A stretch of 16,971 bases of DNA from NCBI GenBank assembly GCA_002408385.1, contig DHSB01000132.1:2455-19425 (forward strand). Direction: 5' to 3'. Positions 8,282 through 16,506 of the stretch are shown piece after piece. Positions within the stretch are counted from its first letter, which is position 1; the number at the start of each line of letters is the position of its first letter. Source of the DNA: Myxococcales bacterium UBA5297 (GTDB taxonomy: Bacteria > Myxococcota > Myxococcia > Myxococcales > UBA5297). The translations under genes were made by a program, and so were the position numbers. The notes under the pieces are model-generated. The model searched no databases and had not been told where the DNA came from. It worked only from the letters and a program-made list of their open reading frames with translations.

Positions 8282-9379
8282 ATGAGCGCTGAGCCGCAAG
8301 CCAATCGGAAACACAGGCCGTTTCCCTTAAACGCCGAGCTGGGGCGGAGGCTCCCGATGCTCGGCGCGAGCCAGATGGTCTGGGTCGAGCTCGAGAGGAC
8401 CGCCGCGCGGGTCGCCCTGCTGCGCGGCCGGACGGGCTGGACGGCCGAGCAGTTGGCGGTCCTCGAGCAGTGCGATCAGAAGCTCGACCTCGCCCGCGCT
8501 CAGCTCGACCGCACGCCACGCTGCTCCTTCTCTTTCTGGGAGCTGATCCACCAGATCGACGCGCTGCTGGTGAAGGTCGAGCCGCTGGAGGCGCTGGTTC
8601 CGATCGCCCTGAAGGCGCGGGCGGACATGGAGCGGCTGGTGCGCGATGCGGGGTTGCGCCAGGCCTGGCTCGGCACGGGCGAGAAGCCCGGCCCCCTGCC
8701 GCTGCTCATCGAGAGGATTGCCCCTCGCAGGGAGAGCGGCCAGGTGGTGAGCGCCGCCCCGCTGACCGAGCAGGAGGAGGCGGAGCTGAGGGCCCATCTG
8801 CAAGGGGCCCTCAAGCTCGTCAACAGGCAGCGCGACACCGGCTTCTGGCAGCTCGGCACCAACGTCTCGATCTACCTGCTGAGCGCGGTGCTGCTGCTCC
8901 TGCTCGGCGCCGGAACCCAGCTCTGGGTGATGCTCGAGCCGCAGGCCTCGGCGGAGAGAATCGGCATCGTCGCCATGCTCGGAGCGGCGGGGGCTGTCAT
9001 CGCCAACATGCTGGTCAAGGAGCCGTTCGTCGCCTCGGTGGGGCCGACCACCCGCTACTTCGTCTACAACCTCTTCGCCAAGCCGGTCCTCGGCGCCTTC
9101 TCCGCCATCGCCTTCATCCTCCTGGAGCGCTCGGGGATGATCTTCCAGATCGTGGCGGGCGGAGGGCCGGGGTCGGCTCCGGTGCGGATCGAGGTCGGGG
9201 AGCTGGCGGGCGCGAGGCGGGCCGCGCTCGCGCTGATCGCCATCACCGCGGGCTTCTTCGCCGAGAAGGCCTTCCGCCCGCTGATGGACCAGGTGATGCG
9301 CAAGCTCTTCGCCGGCTCGGAGCGCTACATGACCGCGGAGGATCCCGCCAAGGGCGCCGAGAGCGGCCCGCGCTCTTGA
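8282..9379 (+). CDS. four-helix membrane protein, third gene of the RADAR-like operon
   Basis: This 365-residue protein has a soluble N-terminal half (residues 1-193) rich in charged helices, with no family motif I recognise. Four hydrophobic segments follow at about 195-218, 227-245, 266-282 and 313-331. A basic C-terminal tail begins with EKAFRPLMDQVMRKL. There is no signal peptide. RADAR operons are known to carry an optional small membrane protein; SLATT-domain and Csx27-like types have been described. The position right after the deaminase suggests such a role: anchoring the complex or causing membrane damage once it is triggered. I cannot confirm that it belongs to either known type, and the ~190-residue N-terminal region makes it longer than a bare SLATT protein. 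The ATG at 8282 has a G-rich but weak ribosome binding site. Confidence 0.8.
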   Translation: MSAEPQANRKHRPFPLNAELGRRLPMLGASQMVWVELERTAARVALLRGRTGWTAEQLAVLEQCDQKLDLARAQLDRTPRCSFSFWELIHQIDALLVKVEPLEALVPIALKARADMERLVRDAGLRQAWLGTGEKPGPLPLLIERIAPRRESGQVVSAAPLTEQEEAELRAHLQGALKLVNRQRDTGFWQLGTNVSIYLLSAVLLLLLGAGTQLWVMLEPQASAERIGIVAMLGAAGAVIANMLVKEPFVASVGPTTRYFVYNLFAKPVLGAFSAIAFILLERSGMIFQIVAGGGPGSAPVRIEVGELAGARRAALALIAITAGFFAEKAFRPLMDQVMRKLFAGSERYMTAEDPAKGAESGPRS

Positions 9380-9540
9380 GCCTTTGCCCCCTGCCGGGCT
9401 CCGCGCTCCTGCCCCCGCGCCGGCGGCCTCGCTCGCCTTGCGGGCTTTCCACTGGACGGATTCCTGCCGTGCGCCTCGCCTCGCCACGCCGCTGCCGCCC
9501 GCGCCGGCGCGCCACAACTTGGGCGCGAGAGGAGGTCCCG
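9380..9540 (+). other. intergenic region before the hemerythrin-like gene
   Basis: This 161-bp gap ends in AGAGGAGGT at 9527-9535, a strong ribosome binding site for the next gene. I see no clear terminator or promoter. Whether the hemerythrin-like gene is a fourth operon gene or has its own promoter is open. Confidence 0.35.
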
Positions 9541-10047
9541 ATGTCCGATCGAGCCCGACTGCCGACCGGGCCGCTGCGCGAGGAGCACCGCATGCTCCTG
9601 CCGATGATCAAGGGGCTCGAGACGCTGGCTGCCGAGCTGCCGGGCCTCGAGGCAGGGGAGGGGCGATCGCGGCTGGCGGCGGCGGTCGGCTTCCTGCGCG
9701 AAGAGCTGCTCCCGCACGCGAGCGCGGAGGAGGCCGTCCTCTACCCGGCGGTCGAGCAGGTGAGCCACGCACCGGGCTCCCTGGTGACCATGAGGGCCGA
9801 CCACCGGGAGGTCGTCCGTAGGATTGACGCCCTGGCGGCGGCCTCCTCGGGCGATTCGCTCGCCGCGGTTCCCTTCCAGCTCGTGGGGCTGGCGGCCATC
9901 CTGGAGCTCCACTTCCGGAAGGAAGAGGAGCTGCTGCTGCCGCTGCTCGATCGCGCCCTCGAACCGGCCGAGGCCGACCAGCTCTTCGCGCAGATGACCC
10001 GCCACGTCGAGGAGGCCGGCGGCGAGGAGGGCGCTCCGCTGCACTGA
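9541..10047 (+). CDS. hemerythrin HHE-domain protein
   Basis: This 168-residue protein fits an antiparallel helical bundle with the hemerythrin-type iron ligands spaced as expected: H16 in REEHRML, H59 and E63 in PHASAEEAVLYP, H88 in ADHREVV, and H124 and E128 in LHFRKEEELLLPLL. Such proteins bind a di-iron centre and sense or handle oxygen, nitric oxide or iron. The exact role of short bacterial HHE proteins varies and cannot be told from sequence. It has no signal peptide or membrane helix, so it should be cytoplasmic. The ATG at 9541 has a strong GAGGAGGT site five to six bases upstream, and the longer open frame is shadow of the previous gene. It lies on the same strand as the RADAR-like operon but 161 bp downstream; I infer no functional link. 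Confidence 0.85.
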   Translation: MSDRARLPTGPLREEHRMLLPMIKGLETLAAELPGLEAGEGRSRLAAAVGFLREELLPHASAEEAVLYPAVEQVSHAPGSLVTMRADHREVVRRIDALAAASSGDSLAAVPFQLVGLAAILELHFRKEEELLLPLLDRALEPAEADQLFAQMTRHVEEAGGEEGAPLH

Positions 10048-10101
10048 GCGGGCTGCCGGGCCGGAGCCTCCGATGCCGTCGGGTGGGCGCTCGGTCGGTC
10101 A

Positions 10102-10134
10102 GCCGGCGGGCGTAGCCGCGCGCGGCAGGCCGGC
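10102..10134. terminator. nested GC palindromes between convergent genes, possible two-way terminator
   Basis: GCCGGC at 10102-10107 can pair with GCCGGC at 10129-10134, and between them lies the perfect palindrome GCCGCGCGCGGC at 10115-10126. The element sits between the hemerythrin-like stop (10047) and the stop of the minus-strand repeat protein (10162), where a shared terminator would be expected. There is no T-tract, and such palindromes arise easily at this GC content. Confidence 0.3.
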
Positions 10135-10161
10135 GGCCCGGAGCAGCAGGCGCGAGCCTCC

Positions 10162-10737
10162 TCAGGAGTCGGCCGTGGCTCGCTGGAGGCTCCTGGCAGC
10201 CTTGCGCACGCCGCTTTTCGGATGCTCCGAGAAGCCCGCCGCCAGCTCGCGCGCATCGGCGGCGAGCCTGGGCATCACCGCCAGCAGCCGGGGCATCGCC
10301 GCGAGGATGCGCGCCGCGTGTTTGCCCTCGAAGAGGCCCGCGGCCTCGCGCAGCAGCGGGAAGGCGCGCGGGGCGGCCGCGGCGCTCGTCGAGCCGTAGC
10401 CGGCGACCGCGTCGATCACGTAGTCGCGCACGCCCTGGCCGTCCGCGTCGGTGTCGAGCTGATCTTCGTTGGTGAGGAGCGGGCAGTTGTCTAGGCGGTC
10501 CTCGACCCCCTCCCCGTCGTCGTCCTCGTCGCAGATGTCGCCCCGGCCGTCCTCATCGCTGTCGAGTTGGTCGTTGGCGAGGAGCGGGCAGTTGTCGAGG
10601 CTGTCCTCGACCCCGTCGCCGTCGTCGTCCTCGTCGCAGAGGTCGCCCTGGCCGTCCCCGTCGCTGTCGAGCTGGTCTTCGTTGGCGAGGAGCGGGCAGT
10701 TGTCGAGGCCGTCCTCGATCCCGTCGCCGTCTCGGCA
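10162..10737 (-). pseudogene. thrombospondin type-3 repeat calcium-binding protein, 5' part missing
   Basis: The minus strand reads, for about 192 codons, three copies of a calcium-binding repeat containing DGDG(I/V)ED, LDNCPLL, QLDSD and GD(L/I)CDEDDDG elements, the thrombospondin type-3 pattern found in secreted or outer-surface bacterial proteins. After the last repeat comes a helical C-terminal domain of about 90 residues (VRDYVIDAVAGYG to the end), possibly an armadillo/HEAT-like segment. The stop is at 10162-10164. The repeat character ends near 10737, only 15 bases from the start of the transposase gene on the other strand. No signal peptide or credible start lies upstream, so the N-terminal part has been lost through the rearrangement here. 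The GTG at 10431 could start an isolated C-terminal fragment, but nothing favours that. Confidence 0.7.
10450..10737 (-). repeat. three tandem repeats coding for TSP3 calcium loops
   Basis: The DNA repeats with steps of 105 and 108 bases: the element CGTTGGYGAGGAGCGGGCAG begins at 10467, 10572 and 10680. The middle-to-left step is one codon shorter (AND instead of NED before QLD). Each unit codes for one thrombospondin type-3 repeat rich in Asp and Gly with a DNC cysteine. Confidence 0.8.
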
Positions 10738-10751
10738 ACGACGCCCCCGGG

Positions 10752-11837
<1,086 letters not shown>

Positions 11838-11912
11838 CCCGGGTCGCGGCCCTCCTCCCGTTGCCGGATGAGCGGGTCGCTTTCCGCCGGTTAGCGCCCC
11901 CCGGCCCGCGCC
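11838..11912. other. short gap between convergent genes
   Basis: These 75 bases separate the cyclase end from the GH15 stop. I see no strong hairpin; the only weak one (GCGC CTCA GCGC) overlaps the GH15 stop codon. Confidence 0.3.
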
Positions 11913-13811
11913 TCAGCGCTTCTTCGGCTCCCGGAGGCTCGGCTCCTCCTGGCGCTGGCGGCGGGCGGCGGCGCGGTGGCCGATCGCCGTCTGCGACCAC
12001 GGCCCGTGCCGGCGCAGGTCGGCGAGCTGCTGGGCGGCGCCGATGATCGCCACGTGGGTGAAGGCCTGCGGGAAGTTGCCGAGCAGGCCCACGCCGGGCC
12101 GGTGCTCCTCGGCGAAGAGCCGCAGGTCGTTGCCGAGCTGGAGCAGGCGCCCGAAGCGCTCCTCCGCCTCCTCGAGCCTTCCCTGCATCGCGAGCACCTC
12201 GACGAGCCAGAAGGAGGCCATCAAGAAGTAGCCCTCCTCGCCGCTCAGGCCGTCGTCGACCTGCGCCCGGTAGCGGCGCACGAGCAGCCCGTCGGCGCAG
12301 AGCTCCTTCTCGATCTGCTCGACGGTCGCCACCATGCGCGGCTCGTTGGCGTGCACGAAGCCGACGAGCGGCAGCAGCAGCAGGCTCGCGTCGAGCTCGG
12401 GCGAGCCGAAGGCCTGCACGAAGCAGCCGCGCCCGGGGTCGACGCCATGCCGCTCGACCTCGCTCCGGATCTCCTCGCGCGCCCTGCGCCAGCCCTCGAG
12501 GTCGCCAGGCAGGCCGAGCCGCTCGGCCAGCTCGAGGCCGCGGTCGAGCGCCACCCAGCACATCACCTTGGAGTGGACGAAGTGGCGCGGCGGCCCGCGC
12601 ATCTCCCACAGCCCCTGGTCCGGCTCCCGCCAGAGCGCGCGGGCGGCCTCGACGAGGCCGCGCAGGAAGCGCCACTCGTCCTCGGAGATGGCGGCCCCCA
12701 TCTGCTCGGAGAGGTGCCAGAAGTCGAGCAGCTCCCCGAAGACGTCGAGCTGGCGCTGGGCCGCGGCGGCGTTGCCCACCCGAACCGGGCGGGAGCCGCG
12801 GTAGCCCTCGAGGTGCTCAAGCTCGAGCTCGGGCAGCCGCCGCTCGCCGTAGCAGCCGTAGAGGATCTGCAGGTCCGCGGCCCGCCCCGCGGTGGTCCGC
12901 TCGATGAAGAGCTTGAAGCCGCGCGCGACGTCGGGGTACCCCGCCGCGAAGAGCGCCGAGAGGGTGAGCGTCGAGTCGCGCACCCAGCAGTAGCGGTAGT
13001 CCCAGTTGCGCGCCCCGCCCAGCACCTCGGGCAGCGAGCTGGTGGGGGCGGCGACGATCGCGCCGGTCGGCGCGCAGGTGAGCGCCTTGAGCACCAGCGC
13101 CGAGCGGACCACCTGCTCGCGGTGCTCCGGCCCGTAGCTGCCCCGCGCCACCCAGCGGCGCCACCAGGCGATCGTCTGCTCGAGCCTGCGGTCGAGGGAG
13201 CGGCCTGAGACCTTCTTCGGGGCGATCTCGTGGGCCATCGAGGCGACCAGAGAGAAGCGGCAGCGCCTGCCCGCCCGGAGCTTGAACCTTCCGTGCAGCC
13301 GGACCGCGGCCGAGTCTACGGTCAAGGGGCAGTCGGCGCCGATCACCACCGCGTCGTCGCCGCCCACGGCGCTGTAGACGCCCTCGGCCGGGTGGCTGCG
13401 CAGCCAGGGCGGCAGCGCCCCGTAGTCGAAGCGCGGCTCGATCACCACCTCGAACGAGACCTCTCCCTCCAGCCCCTCGACCACCCGCAGCAGCTGCTGG
13501 TAGGGCCTGGTCCGCCCGCCCTTGCGCATCGTGAAGCAGTCGAGCACCCGGGCACGCCCCTCAGCGGTCTCGAAGACGGTCTCGAGGACGTTGGTCTCCT
13601 CGAGGTAGGAGCGGCGGCTGCCCTGCAGCCCTTCGGCCCGCAGCTCGAAGGCGCCGCCCTTCTCTGCGTCGAGCAGCCGGCAGAAGACCGCGCCCCGGTC
13701 GAAGCGTCGCAGGCAGGCCCAGTCGATCGAGCCCCGGGCGCTGACGAGGGCCGCGCTGTGGCAGTCGCCGATCAGCGCGTAGCTCGAGATCGGCTCGTAG
13801 CGCCGGCTCAC
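11913..13811 (-). CDS. GH15 family glucoamylase/trehalase-like glycoside hydrolase
   Basis: This 632-residue protein matches the bacterial glycoside hydrolase family 15 layout. The N-terminus has the hallmark YALIGDCHSAALVSARGSID and a beta-rich domain up to about residue 230. An (alpha/alpha)6 barrel follows, with NWDYRYCWVRDS at 269-280 and LYGCYGERRLPE then GYRGSRPVRVGNAAA. GLWEMRG holds E403, the likely general acid, and FAEEHRPG (E568/E569), followed by LLGNFPQAFTH, holds the likely base. Members release glucose from alpha-glucans, or trehalose in the closest bacterial relatives; which one applies here is not decidable by eye. No signal peptide is seen, so it should act in the cytoplasm on storage glucan or trehalose. 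I chose the GTG at 13811 because it precedes SRRYEPISSYAL, has GGGAGGGG upstream, and overlaps the proton-pump stop (GTGA). A longer frame from 13877 would extend into the pump gene. Confidence 0.9.
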   Translation of the reverse strand: MSRRYEPISSYALIGDCHSAALVSARGSIDWACLRRFDRGAVFCRLLDAEKGGAFELRAEGLQGSRRSYLEETNVLETVFETAEGRARVLDCFTMRKGGRTRPYQQLLRVVEGLEGEVSFEVVIEPRFDYGALPPWLRSHPAEGVYSAVGGDDAVVIGADCPLTVDSAAVRLHGRFKLRAGRRCRFSLVASMAHEIAPKKVSGRSLDRRLEQTIAWWRRWVARGSYGPEHREQVVRSALVLKALTCAPTGAIVAAPTSSLPEVLGGARNWDYRYCWVRDSTLTLSALFAAGYPDVARGFKLFIERTTAGRAADLQILYGCYGERRLPELELEHLEGYRGSRPVRVGNAAAAQRQLDVFGELLDFWHLSEQMGAAISEDEWRFLRGLVEAARALWREPDQGLWEMRGPPRHFVHSKVMCWVALDRGLELAERLGLPGDLEGWRRAREEIRSEVERHGVDPGRGCFVQAFGSPELDASLLLLPLVGFVHANEPRMVATVEQIEKELCADGLLVRRYRAQVDDGLSGEEGYFLMASFWLVEVLAMQGRLEEAEERFGRLLQLGNDLRLFAEEHRPGVGLLGNFPQAFTHVAIIGAAQQLADLRRHGPWSQTAIGHRAAARRQRQEEPSLREPKKR

Positions 13812-16228
13812 CCCGCCGCCCCTCCCGCGCCCGAGGCCTCGGCCGGCTCGCCGAGGCCGAGTGCCCGGTAGACCCACACCTTCACCTCGTCGTTGACGAG
13901 CAGCCAGCCGAGCGCGTAGCCCCAGACCACCAGGGCCCAGCCGAGGGGGATCGGCTTCATCAGGAAGCCGGAGACGACGATCAGCGTGGCGACCAGCTGC
14001 GTGCCGAGCACCGCGCCGAGCAGCAGCCAGGAGGGCCGGACCGACCAGAAGTGGCCCCGGGTGCGCGCGGCGAAGATCGTCAGGTGCCCGGCCCCCGAGA
14101 GCTTCAGGTACATCAGGCTGCGCAGGCTCTCGCGGTCGATGTGGAAGTGGCGATCGGCCAGGAAGAAGAGCAGGAACGAGGAGACCACCCCCGCCAGCCC
14201 GAGCGCGGTGGCAACGGTCAGCACCGTGCGCATCTCCCAGGCCTCCGGGCGCGCGGAGGGGCGGGCCCGGTCGTAGGCGATGGCGAGGATCGCCCCGTCG
14301 TTGAGCAGGGCGAGCAGCACGATCATCACCGCCGTCACCGGGTAGAAGCGGAAGACGAGGATCGAGAGGGTCATGAAGAGCAGCACCCGCACCGTCTCCG
14401 AGATGCGGTAGATGGCGTAGCTGTTCATGCGCTGGAAGATGCGGCGGCTCTCGCGGATGGCGTCGATGATCACCGCGAGCCCCTCGCCGAGCAGCACGAT
14501 CGCCGCGGCGGCGCGGGCGGTGTCGGTCGCCCCCGAGACCGCGATCCCCACGTCCGCCTTCTTGAGCGCGGGGGCGTCGTTCACCCCGTCGCCGGTCATG
14601 CCGACGATGTGGCCGCGCCCCTGCAGCAGCTCGACGAGCCGGTACTTGTGCTCGGGGAAGACCTGGGCGAAGCCGTCGGCGGCCTCGACCTTCTCGGCGA
14701 GCTGCGGCTCGGGCAGCGGCCCGGCCCCGTCGAGGACCCGCGCGTCGAGGATCGCGGCGCCGAGCCCGACCTGGCGGGCGATCTCGCGGGCGATCGCCAC
14801 CTGGTCCCCGGTGACCATCTTCACCCCGATGCCGAGCCGCCCGGCCGCGGCCACGGTCTGCGCGGCGTCGGGGCGCGCCGGGTCGAAGAGCGGCAGCACC
14901 CCGAGCACCCGCCAGCGCCCCTCGGCGTCCGAGCGCGCCACGCCCAGGGAGCGGAAGCCGCGGCGCGCGAAGGCCTCGGCCGCCTCCTCGAGCCGCCTGG
15001 CGGCCCCCGGCTCCTCGCCCGCGAGCGCGTCGATCACCTGCGGGGCTCCCTTGGCGACGCGGAAGCGGCCCCCGTCGGCCGCCTCGACGCTCGCCTCGGT
15101 CCGCTTGCGCACCGGATCGAAGGGCACGAAGCCGACCACCCGGTAGCCGGAGGCGAGCTGCGGGGCCCCGGGCGCCCCGAGCACCGCCAGGTCGATCGGG
15201 TCCTGGTCGGCCTCGCGCGAGGCGAGCGCCGCCGCCGCCAGCAGCTCCTCGCGGCTGCCCGCGAAGACGACCGGCTCACCCAGCGTGAGCCGGTTGCGGG
15301 TGAGCGTGCCCGTCTTGTCGGCGCAGAGCAGGTCCATCCCTGCCAGCTCGTCGATCGAGGAGAGGCGGGTGACCACGGCCTCCCTCCGGGCGAGCAGCCG
15401 CGCCCCGACCGCCATCGTCACCGAGAGGACCGCGGGGAGCGCCACCGGCACCGCGGCCACGGTGAGCACCAGCGCGAACTCGAGGACCGAAACCTGGGCC
15501 TCGTGGCGCAGGAGCGAGACGAGGACGATGAGCGCCACCAGCGCCAGCGCGAGCACGATCAGGTAGCGGCCCATCCGCAGCACCGCCTGCTGCAGGTGGC
15601 CGACCGAGCGGGCCTCCTCGACCAGGCTCGCGGTCCGCCCGAAGTAGGTCCTGGCGCCGGTCGCCGTCACCAGCGCCTCGCTCTCGCCGCGCCGGACGAT
15701 CGACCCGGAGAAGACCCCCTCGCCCTCCTTGCGCTCGACCGGCAGCGACTCTCCGGTGAGCGCCGACTGATCGACCTCGAGCAGCGCCTCGCCCGCCAGC
15801 CGCGCGTCGGCGGGGACGATGTCGCCGCCGCGCAGTTGGATCCGGTCTCCGGGCACCAGCTCGCGGGCCGCGAGGGTGCGCCAGCGCCCCGAGCGGCGCA
15901 CCCGCGCCGACGGCGCCAGCCGCTTCTTGAGGGCAGCCACCGCGTTGCCGGCCTGGTACTCCTCCCAGAAACCGACCACCGCGTTCATCAGCAGCAGCAC
16001 GGCGATGATCGCGAAGTCGGTCCAGTGCCCGATCAAGGCCGAGAGCGCCGCCGCGGCCTCGATCATCCAGGGAATCGGCCCCCAGAAATAGGAGAGGAAC
16101 TTGAGCACCGGGTGTGCTCGCCGTTCGGGGATCTCGTTGGGACCGACCTGCGCGAGCCGCCGCCCGGCCTCCTCCTCGCTCAGCCCCCGAACGGCCTCGG
16201 CCTCGGGACCGCCCCGGTCGGCGCTCAC
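13808..16228 (-). CDS. P-type (P3A) proton-translocating ATPase
   Basis: This 806-residue protein has all core P-type ATPase motifs: TGES at 158-161 in the actuator, the phosphorylated Asp D304 in DKTGTLT, a KGAP nucleotide-binding motif, and the hinge TGDGVNDAP from residue 545. The plasma-membrane proton-pump subfamily is indicated by KFLSYFWGPIPWMIEAAA at the first helix, DPIDLAVLGAP in the nucleotide domain, and LLNDGAILAIAYDRARPS, where D644 matches the conserved helix-6 Asp of yeast and plant proton pumps. It would expel protons at the cost of ATP and set membrane potential and cytoplasmic pH. It lacks the long autoinhibitory C-terminus of eukaryotic pumps. Start choice: the GTG at 16228 follows GAGGGG and places GLSEEEAGRRL about 15 residues in, as usual. 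An ATG at 16360 would add 44 low-complexity residues. It is followed with a GTGA overlap by the GH15 gene. Confidence 0.9.
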   Translation of the reverse strand: MSADRGGPEAEAVRGLSEEEAGRRLAQVGPNEIPERRAHPVLKFLSYFWGPIPWMIEAAAALSALIGHWTDFAIIAVLLLMNAVVGFWEEYQAGNAVAALKKRLAPSARVRRSGRWRTLAARELVPGDRIQLRGGDIVPADARLAGEALLEVDQSALTGESLPVERKEGEGVFSGSIVRRGESEALVTATGARTYFGRTASLVEEARSVGHLQQAVLRMGRYLIVLALALVALIVLVSLLRHEAQVSVLEFALVLTVAAVPVALPAVLSVTMAVGARLLARREAVVTRLSSIDELAGMDLLCADKTGTLTRNRLTLGEPVVFAGSREELLAAAALASREADQDPIDLAVLGAPGAPQLASGYRVVGFVPFDPVRKRTEASVEAADGGRFRVAKGAPQVIDALAGEEPGAARRLEEAAEAFARRGFRSLGVARSDAEGRWRVLGVLPLFDPARPDAAQTVAAAGRLGIGVKMVTGDQVAIAREIARQVGLGAAILDARVLDGAGPLPEPQLAEKVEAADGFAQVFPEHKYRLVELLQGRGHIVGMTGDGVNDAPALKKADVGIAVSGATDTARAAAAIVLLGEGLAVIIDAIRESRRIFQRMNSYAIYRISETVRVLLFMTLSILVFRFYPVTAVMIVLLALLNDGAILAIAYDRARPSARPEAWEMRTVLTVATALGLAGVVSSFLLFFLADRHFHIDRESLRSLMYLKLSGAGHLTIFAARTRGHFWSVRPSWLLLGAVLGTQLVATLIVVSGFLMKPIPLGWALVVWGYALGWLLVNDEVKVWVYRALGLGEPAEASGAGGAAG

Positions 16229-16506
16229 CGGAGAAGCCCCTCGCGCGCGCGCCGCCCGTGCCGGCGCTCCTGGAGCGAGCTGACGGCTTGAGCCCCTCGC
16301 AGACGCACCACTTCCCGCCCTCCTCTCCTCCATCTTCCGGCCCGCGGCCGCCGGCGGCACCGTCCCAGCTGGAGCGCGCGACGGCAGGCAGGCCGCTGCA
16401 CGGCCGACCTGAGGAGGCGCCTCGGGCGGGCCCGGTCACGCCTCGCCGCCGAGCCGTTGCCAATCTTCTCCAGCAGAAGGGCTCGGCGAGAGCCGGGAGG
16501 GCTCCC
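16229..16506. promoter_or_regulatory. divergent promoter region between proton pump and outer-membrane protein
   Basis: The minus-strand pump and the plus-strand signal-peptide protein both start outward from here, so the gap should carry both promoters. I can point to no clear boxes. If the pump starts at the ATG at 16360, about half of this is coding. The open frames here are otherwise shadow-like. Confidence 0.35.
16495..16500 (+). promoter_or_regulatory. ribosome binding site supporting a TTG start
   Basis: GGGAGG sits six bases before the TTG at 16507. It is what decides the start of the signal-peptide protein, because no ATG or GTG precedes the signal sequence in that frame. Confidence 0.55.

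Noticed and set aside
14051..16291. 746-codon plus-strand open frame opposite the proton pump
   Set aside because: It is a shadow rich in H, R, G and E. The minus strand carries every P-type ATPase motif.
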